Of a DNA stretch of 64,000 bases, positions 33,785-43,091 are shown piece after piece. The DNA lies in assembly GCA_023403845.1 (NCBI GenBank), contig JAEYDL010000030.1, positions 1-64,000 on the forward strand, given 5' to 3'. The notes beneath the pieces are model-generated. The model did no database searches, was not told the DNA's origin, and saw only the letters and a list, made by a program, of their open reading frames with translations. The position numbers were made by a program, and so were the translations under genes. This stretch comes from Pseudomonadota bacterium (lineage in GTDB: Bacteria; Desulfobacterota; Desulfovibrionia; Desulfovibrionales; Desulfovibrionaceae). Numbering within the stretch: position 1 is the stretch's first letter; each line of letters begins with the position of its first letter.

Positions 33785-34081
33785 ATGATCATAGCCGTTC
33801 TTACCGTCGAATACGCCCTCCACGGCAACGACTCCCTCAAGGGAAAGCGCCGGGTGGCCAACAGTCTGAAACAGAAGGTGCGCAACACATTCAATGTGGC
33901 CGTCGCCGAATACGGAACCGAAGAATCGCTGACACGTCTACGGCTGATGGTCATTTCGCTGAGCAACAGCCAGCAGCATCTCCAGTCCCGCATGGACAAA
34001 TGTCTTGCCATGCTGGAAGCCGTTTCCTCCGAGGAAATGATCGACAGCGAACTTGAATTTCTGAACGCGGATGAAGGCTGA
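33785..34081 (+). CDS. ylxP: YlxP (DUF503) family protein
   Basis: The 98-residue protein matches DUF503/YlxP: MIIAVLTVEYALHGNDSLKGKRR at the start, VAVAEYGTEESLTRLRLMV in the middle, and the final ELEFL. This small ferredoxin-fold protein commonly sits between infB and rbfA. Its function is not established. A CAAGGAAAA element precedes ATG 33785. rbfA, normally next, is absent here. Confidence 0.9.
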   Translation: MIIAVLTVEYALHGNDSLKGKRRVANSLKQKVRNTFNVAVAEYGTEESLTRLRLMVISLSNSQQHLQSRMDKCLAMLEAVSSEEMIDSELEFLNADEG

Positions 34082-34151
34082 GTCGTCCCGCTCCCCTCTC
34101 CGGGCCGGCACATCCGCCCGCGCAGCTCAAACAATCAGAAGGAAATCATAC

Positions 34152-35162
34152 ATGCAGCACACGGACCAGCTTTCTCCCGCCGCGGCCATGCTCGCCATCA
34201 TCCGGGAACATGACGACATCGTCATCGCCGCGCATGGAAGTCCGGACGGCGACGCCATCGGCGCCACCGGAGCCATGGCTTACCTCCTGAAAGCCCTGGG
34301 CAAGCGATTTGCCCTGTATAATGCCACCGGAATCCCCGAGTATCTGGAATGGGTGCCGCTGCCGGGGCGCGTCTACAGCAAGCCTTCCGCCCTGCCCTTT
34401 CGACCCGGCCTGATCATCGCTCTGGACTGCGGCGACGTCTGGCGACTGGGAAAGGAGCTGAACGCCGTATTTGCGGATTACCCCTCCATCAGCATCGACC
34501 ACCATCTGAGCAATCCCCTGTTCGCCTCTCTGGGCAACTGGGTGGATCCCGGCATGGCCGCCACCGGCCAGATGGTCGCCGCGGTCGCCGATGCGGCGGC
34601 AGTTCCTCTTGCTGGCGAACTGGCGCAGTGCATCTACCTTTCTCTTGTCTCCGACACCGGGTCCTTCACGCACGGGAATACCAGCGCGGCAGTCTTCCAG
34701 CTTGCCGCTCGCCTGGTCGCCGGCGGCCTTGACGCCGCAGCCATCCGCGAAAAACTGGATAACCAGTGGAGCCTTGCCAAGATCCGGCTCTGGGGCAAGC
34801 TGATGCAGGAACTGCGCATGGAATGCGACGGCGAAGTCGCTCTCTGCTCGGTAACACTTGACGAAATCGGTTCCTTCGGAGCCGTGCGCGAAGATCTTGA
34901 GGGCTTTGCCGAGCAGATGCGCCGCATCAAGGGCGTCCGCGTGGCCATACTGATCCGGCAGGACCCCGGCAACCGGTGCAAACTGAGCATGCGCTCTTCC
35001 GGCAACGACGACGTCCGTGCCGTCGCCGCCCTGTTTGGGGGAGGCGGGCACCTCAACGCGGCGGGAGCCTCCATCGACGACAACGACATGCAGGCTGTTA
35101 TCCGGCAAACACTCGAAGCGGTCAGAACCATCAGCCTGAAGAATCCGAAAACGGTCGCCTGA
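34152..35162 (+). CDS. nrnA: DHH-family phosphoesterase (NrnA-like nanoRNase)
   Basis: ATG 34152 follows GAAGGAAATCATAC, giving 336 residues. The DHH domain shows AAHGSPDGDAIGA, IALDCGD and SIDHHLSN. The DHHA1 domain ends with RSSGNDDVRAVAALFGGGGH, where GGGH binds substrate. NrnA degrades short oligonucleotides and can dephosphorylate pAp; both roles are known for the family and inferred here. It lies 70 bp after ylxP and is closed by a strong terminator. truB, rpsO and pnp, which often follow, are absent. Confidence 0.88.
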   Translation: MQHTDQLSPAAAMLAIIREHDDIVIAAHGSPDGDAIGATGAMAYLLKALGKRFALYNATGIPEYLEWVPLPGRVYSKPSALPFRPGLIIALDCGDVWRLGKELNAVFADYPSISIDHHLSNPLFASLGNWVDPGMAATGQMVAAVADAAAVPLAGELAQCIYLSLVSDTGSFTHGNTSAAVFQLAARLVAGGLDAAAIREKLDNQWSLAKIRLWGKLMQELRMECDGEVALCSVTLDEIGSFGAVREDLEGFAEQMRRIKGVRVAILIRQDPGNRCKLSMRSSGNDDVRAVAALFGGGGHLNAAGASIDDNDMQAVIRQTLEAVRTISLKNPKTVA

Positions 35163-35186
35163 CCCTTCTCGCCGTCCGTACCGGCG

Positions 35187-35236
35187 ACGCCTCCCCATCC
35201 GTTTTCATTTCGCTGCGGATGGGGAGGCGTCGTTTT
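35187..35236 (+). terminator. Intrinsic terminator after nrnA
   Basis: ACGCCTCCCCATCCG and CGGATGGGGAGGCGT form a perfect 15-bp stem around a 14-nt loop, followed by CGTTTT. Confidence 0.85.
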
Positions 35237-35480
35237 CCGCTTCGGTCCCGGATCTGCCTGCGTTTTCCCCATGATTTCTTCCGCACCGTCTTCCGTTCCC
35301 CCGCGCCGGGTGATGCCCGACAGGCTTCTCACGGGTCATAATCATTCAGGTATGGCCTGCAAGCAGGTATCCTTGGAATCGAACGTTTCAATCATGAACC
35401 CTGCTCCCTGAACAAACTCGTTGAGAGCCAAAATCGAGAAGTTGTTTTCATTGACAGGGAGATTTCAGGTCGGTATAGAT
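35237..35480. other. Intergenic region with a possible short gene relic
   Basis: On the minus strand about 36 codons ending at 35,342 read SILALNEFVQGAGFMIET and then DSKDTCLQAIPE-stop. No start or domain is visible, so this may be the last piece of a lost gene. Otherwise nothing recognisable precedes the NikR-like operator. Confidence 0.25.
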
Positions 35481-35507
35481 GTGTTACATTTTTTAAATTC
35501 GTAATAC
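35481..35507. promoter_or_regulatory. NikR-like operator upstream of the ABC operon
   Basis: GTGTTAC, 13 bp of AT-rich spacer, then GTAATAC. The NikR pattern described for deltaproteobacteria is GTGTTAC-N13/14-GTAACAC, so the match has one mismatch and correct spacing. It lies 67 bp before the first permease gene. A second arm, GTATTACG (35,532-35,539), is inverted relative to CGTAATAC at 35,500. Confidence 0.65.
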
Positions 35508-35573
35508 AAAAGTACTATCTTTTTTCAGATCGTATTACGCCGCTCCATCCGTGGAGTTCAAGGAAGGCTTGAT

Positions 35574-36563
35574 ATGAACGGCAGACGGCTGCTGGTTTCC
35601 CTGACAAGAAAAACGCTGATCTTCATCGCCATGATGGCCCTGTTGTCGCTGATCGTCTTCTATGTCTCACGTCTGACACCGGGTGATCCGCTCCAGTCAT
35701 TCTACGGCGACGCCATGCAGTCCATGACCACGGCCGAGCTGGATGCGGCCCGGGAACGTCTGGGTCTGAATGGTCCCATCTGGATACAGTACACCCGGTG
35801 GGTCGGAAACATCCTGCAGGGCGACTTCGGCATCTCCCTGAAATACAAACGCCCCGTTCTCGATGTGGTCTCGCCGCTTATCGGGAACACCCTCATGCTC
35901 GGCGGTCTCGCCTATGCGCTGGTCTTTGTGCTTGCCGTCGCACTCGCCTTGTTCTGCGCCCGTTTCGAAGACACGTTCATGGATCGCCTCGTCTGTCGCA
36001 TCGGAACGGTGGCCTACTATATTCCCGCCTTCTGGATGGGCGTCGTGCTGGTTCTCGTGTTCAGCATCAACCTGAAGCTGCTTCCAAGCAGCGGCGCCTA
36101 CGGTATCGGCAAGGCGGGAGATGTGGCCGACCGACTGCGCCATCTGATTCTGCCGCTCGCCGTCATGGTGGCCGGGCATCTGTGGTATTACGCCTATATG
36201 ATTCGCAACAAGCTGCTGGACGAAGTCCGCCGCGACTATGTTCTGCTAGCGCGAGCCAAGGGGCTCGGCAGAACGCGGGTTCTGCTGAGTCACTGTCTGC
36301 GCAACGTGCTGCCCACCATCGTCAGCATCATGGCCATTTCCATTCCCCACGTGCTGAGCGGCACCTATGTGGCGGAATCGGTCTTCAACTACCCCGGCAT
36401 CGGTTTGCTGGCCGTTTCCAGCGCCAAATACCACGACTACAACCTGCTGATGCTCATGGTTCTCATCACCGGGGCCATGGTCATGCTGAGCAGCCTCGCC
36501 GCGCAGGCCGTCAATGAAGTCATTGATCCGCGCATGAAGGATTCAGACGGGATGGTGCGCTGA
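35574..36563 (+). CDS. ABC transporter permease, NikB/DppB type
   Basis: The 329-residue protein has an N-terminal helix followed by FYVSRLTPGDPLQSF, the usual periplasmic loop of the nickel/peptide family. Five further helices carry the EAA loop RRDYVLLARAKGLGRTRVLL. With the following permease it forms the channel. The NikR-like operator and the order B-C-A-D-E point to nickel, though dipeptide transporters share the fold. AAGGAAGGCTTGAT precedes ATG 35574; the stop overlaps the next start by one base. Confidence 0.85.
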   Translation: MNGRRLLVSLTRKTLIFIAMMALLSLIVFYVSRLTPGDPLQSFYGDAMQSMTTAELDAARERLGLNGPIWIQYTRWVGNILQGDFGISLKYKRPVLDVVSPLIGNTLMLGGLAYALVFVLAVALALFCARFEDTFMDRLVCRIGTVAYYIPAFWMGVVLVLVFSINLKLLPSSGAYGIGKAGDVADRLRHLILPLAVMVAGHLWYYAYMIRNKLLDEVRRDYVLLARAKGLGRTRVLLSHCLRNVLPTIVSIMAISIPHVLSGTYVAESVFNYPGIGLLAVSSAKYHDYNLLMLMVLITGAMVMLSSLAAQAVNEVIDPRMKDSDGMVR

Positions 36564-37465
36564 TGACCGAGCCTTCCGACGCCTTCACCATTGTCGGGGC
36601 GGGCTACCGCACGCACCGTCCCGTCTTCCGAAAAAAACGTCTGCCGGAACGGCTGAAAGGCAAGCCGGTCCTTTCCGTCGTCGTGTTCTCCCTCATCGCT
36701 CTTGGTTGTCTTTTTTCGGATCTGATCGTCAATCATGACCCTACCGAACTTTTTCTTCTGAACGCCAATGAAGCGCCCAGTGCCGAATTCTGGTTCGGTA
36801 CGGATTCACTGGGACGGGACATCTATTCCATCATCTGGTACGGCGGCAGAGCCTCCATCTTCATCGGCGTCATGAGCACAGCAGTCATCACCCTCATCGG
36901 CGTGACATACGGCTGCCTGTCGGGATCGGCCTCCGGCACGGTGGACGGAGCCATGATGCGTGCGGTGGAACTCCTGCAAAGCGTTCCCGTTCTGCTCTCC
37001 CTGCTTCTGATTCTTTCTCTGATGGGGAGACAGAACGAAATCACCATCTCCCTCGTCATTGGCGTTACGGGCTGGTTCGCGCTCGCCCGCATCGTCAGAA
37101 GCGAGGTCCGGCAGATTCGCAACAGCGAATACATTCTCGCCTCGCGCTGCATGGGGGCAGGCTTTCCTTTCATCATGCGCAGACATCTTATTCCCAACTT
37201 CGTATCGGCCGTCATGTTCGTGGTCATTTCGAGCATCAGCACCAGCATGGCCATGGAAGCGACGCTCAGCTTTCTCGGACTGGGGCTGCCGGTGGACGTG
37301 ATCTCCTGGGGAAGCATGCTCGCACTGGCCGACCGGGCCCTTCTTCTCAACGCATGGTGGGTAATTCTCATCCCCGGTGTTTTCCTCGTGGTCACGCTGC
37401 TGAGCATCACCGGCATAGGCCACTATTTTCGTAAAAAGACCAATCAGGGCCCGAGTAACCTGTGA
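36563..37465 (+). CDS. ABC transporter permease, NikC/DppC type
   Basis: The 300-residue protein begins with a cytoplasmic arm and one helix, then EFWFGTDSLGRDIYSIIWYG, a signature of NikC/DppC permeases (GTDxLGRD). The EAA loop SEYILASRCMGAGFPFIM and five helices follow. It overlaps the first permease gene and precedes the binding-protein gene by about 40 bp. It partners the NikB-like subunit. Confidence 0.87.
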   Translation: MTEPSDAFTIVGAGYRTHRPVFRKKRLPERLKGKPVLSVVVFSLIALGCLFSDLIVNHDPTELFLLNANEAPSAEFWFGTDSLGRDIYSIIWYGGRASIFIGVMSTAVITLIGVTYGCLSGSASGTVDGAMMRAVELLQSVPVLLSLLLILSLMGRQNEITISLVIGVTGWFALARIVRSEVRQIRNSEYILASRCMGAGFPFIMRRHLIPNFVSAVMFVVISSISTSMAMEATLSFLGLGLPVDVISWGSMLALADRALLLNAWWVILIPGVFLVVTLLSITGIGHYFRKKTNQGPSNL

Positions 37466-37506
37466 AGACGGGACGCACACCATATACACGACAAAGGAGA
37501 AACTCC

Positions 37507-39081
37507 GTGAACGGAAACGCATTGACCAGTTCGCTTCTGAAAACACTGTGCCGCGGTCTCATGTGCCTGACGCTGATGCTGGCTGCCGGAACTCCGGCCC
37601 ACGCCGGCGACGGCATGGCGAACACCCTCGTCTACGCCGGTGAAAACGAGGACACCATCAACCCTCTGCTGAACAATCATCAGGAGCTGCCTACGATCAT
37701 CTTTTCCGGCCTGATGAAATATGATGCCAAGGGAAGCCCGGTCGTCGAACTTGCAGAAAGCTGTGCCTATGATCCCTCCGCCCTCACCTACACTTTCAGA
37801 CTGCGCGACGGCGTGAAATGGCACGACGGCAAGCCCCTGACCGCAGACGATATCCTGTTCACCTACGAAGCCCTGACGAAGGACCGGACGCTTGCCTCCT
37901 CCATTACCAGCAACTATGAGGATATCCGGTCCGTCACCGCCCCCGATGCCCGTACCGTGGTCTTCACCCTGTCCCGTCCCAACGCCGCCATGCTGGACAA
38001 CTTCACCATAGGCATCCTGCCCAGGCACCTGTTTGCGGGCAGGGACATCAACACGGCTCCGGCCAACCAGCATCCCGTGGGCACGGGACGGTACAGATTC
38101 GTGGAATGGGATACCGCAGGGGGCATGATTATTCTGGAACGCAACACCGACTACTACGGCAAGGTTCCCAGCATCGAACGCATCGTCTACAAGACCGTGG
38201 CCGTGGAAAGCACCAAGGCCCTGATGCTTCAGTCCGGCGAAGCGGATCTGGCCTGGCTGAACGCCAAGTATGCGGATACGTTCCGCGGTAAGGAAGGCTA
38301 CAGGAACATCGACTTCGCCACTGCGGACTATCGTTCCGCCGCCATGGATTTCCATACCGATTTCTGGAAAAGAAACGGCGACTCCATCGGCGTGCTGAAT
38401 CTCGCGCTGAACAAGGCCGCCATCGTCAAAAGCGTCCTGAACGGACAGGGCTTCCCAGCTTTCAGTCCGATTCAGATGAACGCCTATGGCGGAAACAGGG
38501 CCGCTGACATCTATCCATACGATCTCGAGAAATTCGCCGCTGAAATGGACCGGCTCGGGTGGAAGAAGGGCGCGGACGGCATCTATGAACGCAACGGCGA
38601 CAAGTTTTCCTTCACCATTCAGGTCCGCGACTATGAAGAGGAGAGGGTCGACATCGCCAGAGTTGTGGCCAACGAGTTGAAAAAGGCCGGTATCGACATG
38701 CGGATCGCGCTGGTCACAAAATTCGACTGGAAGGCGGGCTACAACGGCTTTCTCGCCGGGTTCGCTGCGGAATTCGATCCGGACGGCGTATACAAGGACT
38801 TCGTCACCGGGGCCAGCGACAACACGATGGACTATTCCAATCCCGAAGTCGACATGCTGCTCAGGGAAGGTCGGACCACGGAGGATCCGGCCAAACGCAA
38901 GGCCGTCTACGGTCGTTTCGAAGAAGCCTACGCCAACCGTCCAGGACATTTGCTGATCGCCTACCTGAACGGCAACTATGTAAGTATTGCCGGACTGAAG
39001 GGGCTTGATACCACGCGCGTTCTCGGCCACCATGCCGTGGGCGTCATGTGGAATATTGAAGACTGGACCCTGACCCGCTGA
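37507..39081 (+). CDS. Periplasmic substrate-binding protein, NikA/DppA family
   Basis: GTG 37507 follows AAAGGAGAAACTCC, giving 524 residues with a classic signal peptide (LMCLTLMLAAGTPAHA, then GDG). The family-5 binding fold is clear from LRDGVKWHDGKPLTADDILF and HPVGTGRYRFVEW. The ligand may be Ni(II) bound to a small chelator or a peptide; the NikR-like operator favours nickel. A CstA-family permease and other peptide genes nearby keep the alternative open. It sits between permeases and ATPases as in many nik/dpp operons. Confidence 0.87.
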   Translation: MNGNALTSSLLKTLCRGLMCLTLMLAAGTPAHAGDGMANTLVYAGENEDTINPLLNNHQELPTIIFSGLMKYDAKGSPVVELAESCAYDPSALTYTFRLRDGVKWHDGKPLTADDILFTYEALTKDRTLASSITSNYEDIRSVTAPDARTVVFTLSRPNAAMLDNFTIGILPRHLFAGRDINTAPANQHPVGTGRYRFVEWDTAGGMIILERNTDYYGKVPSIERIVYKTVAVESTKALMLQSGEADLAWLNAKYADTFRGKEGYRNIDFATADYRSAAMDFHTDFWKRNGDSIGVLNLALNKAAIVKSVLNGQGFPAFSPIQMNAYGGNRAADIYPYDLEKFAAEMDRLGWKKGADGIYERNGDKFSFTIQVRDYEEERVDIARVVANELKKAGIDMRIALVTKFDWKAGYNGFLAGFAAEFDPDGVYKDFVTGASDNTMDYSNPEVDMLLREGRTTEDPAKRKAVYGRFEEAYANRPGHLLIAYLNGNYVSIAGLKGLDTTRVLGHHAVGVMWNIEDWTLTR

Positions 39082-39136
39082 CCTGCGGAGCCGTCCGGAT
39101 CCTCCGGGCGGCTCATGCTTTTTGCCGAGACACACA

Positions 39137-40153
39137 ATGGATACCGTACTGAAACTGGAAAATCTCTCTGTTCACTTCGATACACCTGAAGGCACGGTGC
39201 AGGCCGTGCGGGAGGTTTCGCTGGAGCTGAGGAAAGGCGAAACCCTGGCCATCGTGGGAGAATCCGGATGCGGCAAGTCCGTTCTATGCAAGGCGGTCAT
39301 GAAACTCCTCCCCGGCAACGCACAAATCAGCGGAAAAATGCTCGTCGACGGCCACGATATCGTCTCCTGCACTGAAAAACAGATGCGGAAACTGCGCGGT
39401 TCCCTGTTTTCCATGCTGTTTCAGGACCCCATGACCACGCTGAACCCCACGATCCCCATTGGCAGACAGATTACTGAAGCCGTTCTGAAGCACCGCAGGA
39501 TGAGCCGCGAGGAAGCGCAACGGCTGGCCGTAGAAATGCTGCACCGCGTGGGCATCGACGATCCGGCCCAGAGGATGCTGCTGCAACCGCACTATTTTTC
39601 GGGGGGCATGCGGCAACGCTGCGTGCTCGCCATCGCTCTGGCCCTGAATCCGCGCATTCTGTTCGCCGACGAACCCACGACCGCACTGGACGTGACCGTT
39701 CAGGCGCAGATGCTCGATCTTCTGCGAGAGATACAGCGCAATACAGGAATCGGCATTGTTCTGGTATCCCACGACCTCGGCGTAGTGGCCCGCATCGCGG
39801 ACCGGGTCGCCGTGATGTATGCCGGGAAAATAGTGGAAATCGGAACCGCCGAAGACATCTTTTATGATCCACGCCACCCCTATACCTGGGGACTGCTGGA
39901 GGCCCTGCCCTCCCGGGCCGTGGAAACCGGGGAGCTGCGGAGCATTCCCGGCATGCCGCCGACGCTTCTTGATCCCCCCCCGGGGGATGCCTTCGCGGAA
40001 CGCAACAGGTACGCCATGAAAATCGACTACGAGCAGATGCCTCCCATGTTCGCCGTTTCCGAAACGCACAGCGCCGCAACCTGGCTTCTGGACGAAAGGG
40101 CCCCGACGATCACTCCTCCCATAACCATCAAACGACGCGGAACATTCCATTGA
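39137..40153 (+). CDS. ABC transporter ATPase, NikD/DppD type
   Basis: Start ATG 39137 (MDTVLKLENLSVHF) gives 338 residues. It has Walker A GESGCGKS, the Q-loop MLFQDPMTTLNP, signature FSGGMRQRC, Walker B ILFADEPTTALD and H-loop SHDLG. The C-terminal oligopeptide-transporter extension is present (HPYTWGLLEALP). The ribosome-binding site is weak. Its stop overlaps the TTG start of the next gene. Confidence 0.92.
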   Translation: MDTVLKLENLSVHFDTPEGTVQAVREVSLELRKGETLAIVGESGCGKSVLCKAVMKLLPGNAQISGKMLVDGHDIVSCTEKQMRKLRGSLFSMLFQDPMTTLNPTIPIGRQITEAVLKHRRMSREEAQRLAVEMLHRVGIDDPAQRMLLQPHYFSGGMRQRCVLAIALALNPRILFADEPTTALDVTVQAQMLDLLREIQRNTGIGIVLVSHDLGVVARIADRVAVMYAGKIVEIGTAEDIFYDPRHPYTWGLLEALPSRAVETGELRSIPGMPPTLLDPPPGDAFAERNRYAMKIDYEQMPPMFAVSETHSAATWLLDERAPTITPPITIKRRGTFH

Positions 40154-41052
40154 ACAAACAGGTTCTTCTGTCCGTCAGGAATTACAGACAGCATTTTCCC
40201 GTCAGCGCCTCCCTGACGATACGCGCGGTCAACGGCATTTCCTTTGATCTGCGCAAGGGAGAAATATTCGGACTGGTCGGAGAATCCGGCTGCGGCAAAT
40301 CGACGGTTGCCCGCGCCGTCATGGGCATCTATACGCCCACGGAAGGCGAAATTTATTTCAAGAACTATCTGATTTCGGAAAAACGATCCTACCGGGAGCA
40401 TAAAAAAGACATACAGCGCAACATGCAGGTCATTTTTCAGGATTCGGCGGCAGCCCTGAATCCGCGCATGCGGGTTTCCGACATCATTGCGGAACCACTG
40501 GTCATCAATCGCATCTACCCGGACAAGCCCCGGAGACGGGCTGAAGTGGACAAGCTCCTCACTCTCGTCGGTCTGGATACGAGCTATGCCGGCAAATTTC
40601 CGGGAGAGCTCTCCGGCGGCCAGCGGCAGCGGGTAGCCATTGCCCGCAGCATTGCGGTCGATCCAGAGCTGATCGTCGCCGACGAACCCGTCGCCTCCCT
40701 GGATGTTTCCATTCAGGCCCAGATCATTTCACTCTTTCAGCACCTGCAGCGGCAGCATGATTTCTCGTTTCTGTTCATCGCTCACGATCTGTCCATGGTT
40801 CGCTATCTCTGCGACCGGGTTGGCGTCATGTATGCGGGCAAGCTGGTGGAACTCGCGCCCACAGAGGAGCTTTTCCGAAACCCTCTGCACCCCTATACCC
40901 GAACCCTCCTCTCCGCCATCCCCGTGCCCGATCCCGTTTATGAACGCTCCAAGAAAATCATCCCCCATGCGCCCGGGACAATCGACCCTGACGGCGCATG
41001 GAGCGAACTTTCTCCAGGGCATTTTGTACTTGTCAGCAACGGGGCACGCTGA
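40150..41052 (+). CDS. ABC transporter ATPase, NikE/DppF type
   Basis: The start is TTG 40150, which overlaps the preceding stop codon (TTGA); no better start exists in the window before the Walker A region. The 300-residue protein has [22 protein letters not shown], signature [25 protein letters not shown] and AHDLSMV. It completes the five-gene importer. A CPPGT-type C-terminal end seen in DppF is replaced by [10 protein letters not shown], so a cluster there is unlikely. Confidence 0.9.
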   Translation: MNKQVLLSVRNYRQHFPVSASLTIRAVNGISFDLRKGEIFGLVGESGCGKSTVARAVMGIYTPTEGEIYFKNYLISEKRSYREHKKDIQRNMQVIFQDSAAALNPRMRVSDIIAEPLVINRIYPDKPRRRAEVDKLLTLVGLDTSYAGKFPGELSGGQRQRVAIARSIAVDPELIVADEPVASLDVSIQAQIISLFQHLQRQHDFSFLFIAHDLSMVRYLCDRVGVMYAGKLVELAPTEELFRNPLHPYTRTLLSAIPVPDPVYERSKKIIPHAPGTIDPDGAWSELSPGHFVLVSNGAR

Positions 41053-41304
41053 ATCCCGCTTTTGCAGATTGTTCCGCCGGGACTCGTCCGCGCGCTTCCC
41101 GTCCTGTACCGGGAACACGGGGCAAACCTGATGGCCCTTGCCGAAAAAGGCTTGACCTTCCCCGACAAAGCAGTATTGCAGATCTGCCTTTTCAACGCAC
41201 GGCTCCCCTTTTGGCAGGAACGACCTTTCCAGAGTTTCCCGTGCGACCTCCATCCGGATAATCTGAAGAGAGAACTGATCAAATTCCTGTTCGCGGAGAC
41301 GGCA

Positions 41305-42198
41305 ATGATCGCAAACGGACAAATCAGAGCAACGCTGATAGGTTTGACGGCTCCCGCAGGCTGGGGGATGAGCGTCGGTCTGATCCGCAGCATCACGGAA
41401 TCCTTTGGCCTCGCCGCCGGCATGAGCATCCTGTACGGAGCAACTATTATATTTCTTTTCTTTCTCCTCGGAATGCCGAAGCTGGAGCTTTTTCCCCGCA
41501 AATATCTTTTTTGCGGCATTCCCTTGGCCAATCTGTCCACCATCTGTTTCTGCCTCTCCATGTATCTTTCCGATGGGGGGCAGCAGACCGTGGAGGTAGG
41601 CATGGTCAATTATCTGTGGCCATGCATGGTCATTCTCTTCGCCATGCTGTTCAACGGGCAAAAGGCCAGATGGTGGGTCCTTCCCGGCATGGTCATCAGC
41701 TTTGCGGGGATAATGCTGGTTCTGGGTGGAAAAAACGGCATCGACCCGGAACAGATCCTTGCCCATATACGGCAGAACCCGGCAAGCTATCTTCTCGCCT
41801 TCTGCGGAACGCTGTCCTGGGCCGCATACTCCAACCTGACCCGGGTCTGGTCAAACGGCCAGAACCCCACATTGATCATCTTTGTTGTGGACTTCCTGAT
41901 CTTCTGTCTGCTCTGGGCGGCAGGTTACGGAGATCTGTCCCATACGAGAATCATGGGTTGGGTCAGCATCGGTCTGGGCGCCGTGGTCATGGGCGGCGCC
42001 TATGCCGCATGGAGCTACGGCGTCATCAGGGGGAACATCACCCTGCTGGCTATCGCTTCGTATTTTACTCCAGTGCTGTCCTGCCTGTTCGCCACCCTCT
42101 GGATCGGGGCCAGTCTGGACGGTTCCCTGTGGACGGGAGTCGGCGTCCTCGTCCTGGGGTCCCTCTTATGCTGGAGCGCCACCTTTTTTCACAAGTAG
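41305..42198 (+). CDS. YddG-like DMT/EamA family exporter
   Basis: ATG 41305 follows GCGGAGACGGCA, giving 297 residues with about ten membrane helices in two EamA halves. AAYSNLTRVWS and VVMGGAYAAWSYGVIRGN resemble the aromatic amino-acid exporter YddG. Open frame continues upstream to 41,062, but that part is antisense-like and not conserved. It is transcribed in the same direction as the ABC operon but probably separate. The substrate is inferred from similarity only. Confidence 0.8.
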   Translation: MIANGQIRATLIGLTAPAGWGMSVGLIRSITESFGLAAGMSILYGATIIFLFFLLGMPKLELFPRKYLFCGIPLANLSTICFCLSMYLSDGGQQTVEVGMVNYLWPCMVILFAMLFNGQKARWWVLPGMVISFAGIMLVLGGKNGIDPEQILAHIRQNPASYLLAFCGTLSWAAYSNLTRVWSNGQNPTLIIFVVDFLIFCLLWAAGYGDLSHTRIMGWVSIGLGAVVMGGAYAAWSYGVIRGNITLLAIASYFTPVLSCLFATLWIGASLDGSLWTGVGVLVLGSLLCWSATFFHK

Positions 42199-42364
42199 AC
42201 CGCCCTTTCTGCCCAGCAGTGCAATCCCTCCTCCACACAGAGACGCAGTTGGAAAAATTCATCCGGACGCGCCGTACCCGGAGTCTTTCCAGCGACGAAC
42301 ACAACGCCTTCCTCTGCCGCATACGGCCGGCATGACCGACGAAACTGTTCCGAAAGTCGGAATG

Positions 42365-42402
42365 CAAAAATCCTCCTGCCACCTCAGGGCGCACAGGAGG
42401 AT
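42365..42402 (-). terminator. Intrinsic terminator of the small secreted-protein gene
   Basis: On the minus strand ATCCTCCTG and CAGGAGGAT form a perfect 9-bp stem followed by TTTTTGC. It lies 17 bp after the stop at 42,419. Confidence 0.8.
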
Positions 42403-42418
42403 GCGTAGCGGTCTCCGT

Positions 42419-42802
42419 CTATTCCATCTTCGACAGATCCATATCGGCCTTGATGTCCTCCTTCTGCGGGAGGGCCTTGTGGTATTTCAGATAGGCCTTC
42501 TGGTCCTCTTCCCGCGACTGGACATAGACCTTTTGTGCCTTGCGCACCGCATCATGATATTTCCTGAGATCCTGCTGACGCCGTTCCGTAAAATTGCGCG
42601 CATCTTCCGCCTGCTTGCCGGTATAGCCGCCAAACACTTCCTTCACATCATTCTTCAAATCCTGATACCCGTCCTTTACGGAACGAGTAAAGGCATTTTC
42701 GGCCATAAGCCTGGTATCCCCGGAACCGGCATGTGCCGCCGGGAGAACAATGAGACCGGTCGCCAGCAAGCTTCCGCAAAAAACGACTGCACCGAGCTTC
42801 AT
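42419..42802 (-). CDS. Small secreted helical protein, unknown
   Basis: ATG 42802 follows AAGGAGATGTATC, giving 127 residues. A signal peptide (MKLGAVVFCGSLLATGLIVL, then PAAHAGSG) directs it to the periplasm. The mature part is rich in Lys, Asp and Gln and almost entirely helical. It contains FTRSVKDGYQDLKNDVKEVFGGY and repeated Lys-Tyr patterns. No family was recognised. It follows another small helical protein on the same strand. Confidence 0.7.
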   Translation of the reverse strand: MKLGAVVFCGSLLATGLIVLPAAHAGSGDTRLMAENAFTRSVKDGYQDLKNDVKEVFGGYTGKQAEDARNFTERRQQDLRKYHDAVRKAQKVYVQSREEDQKAYLKYHKALPQKEDIKADMDLSKME

Positions 42803-42854
42803 GATACATCTCCTTGGATGCTTATACGAGTGAAAGAAACAGGAAAGGGCATCG

Positions 42855-43091
42855 TCATTCTTTGCTCTTTCCACAGTTTTTCTTCAGAGAGCCTTCGGCC
42901 GCCTTCAGCTGTTCTCTGGCACTGTCTGCGGTATTACCCAGAAACTCCCTGACATCTTCAACGGCTTCACCGACGCTTCCCGCAACGGAATTCCCGATGT
43001 CGGCCTGATAGTCTACAACCTTGTCCATAACGGTTCCGGCCTTGTCACCGCTATTTCTGAAAGCATCGTCTCCTATTGAAGCCTCCTGCAC
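42855..43091 (-). CDS. Small amphipathic helical protein, uncertain start
   Basis: From GTG 43091 the frame encodes 78 residues; ATG 43028 (MDKVVDYQADIGNSV) is the alternative start, and neither has a strong ribosome-binding site. The repeated pattern of small and charged residues (GSVGEAVEDVREFLGNTA, DSAREQLKAAEGSLKK) resembles apolipoprotein- or CsbD-like stress proteins, but no family can be named. It lies 52 bp upstream of the secreted-protein gene. Confidence 0.45.
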   Translation of the reverse strand: MQEASIGDDAFRNSGDKAGTVMDKVVDYQADIGNSVAGSVGEAVEDVREFLGNTADSAREQLKAAEGSLKKNCGKSKE

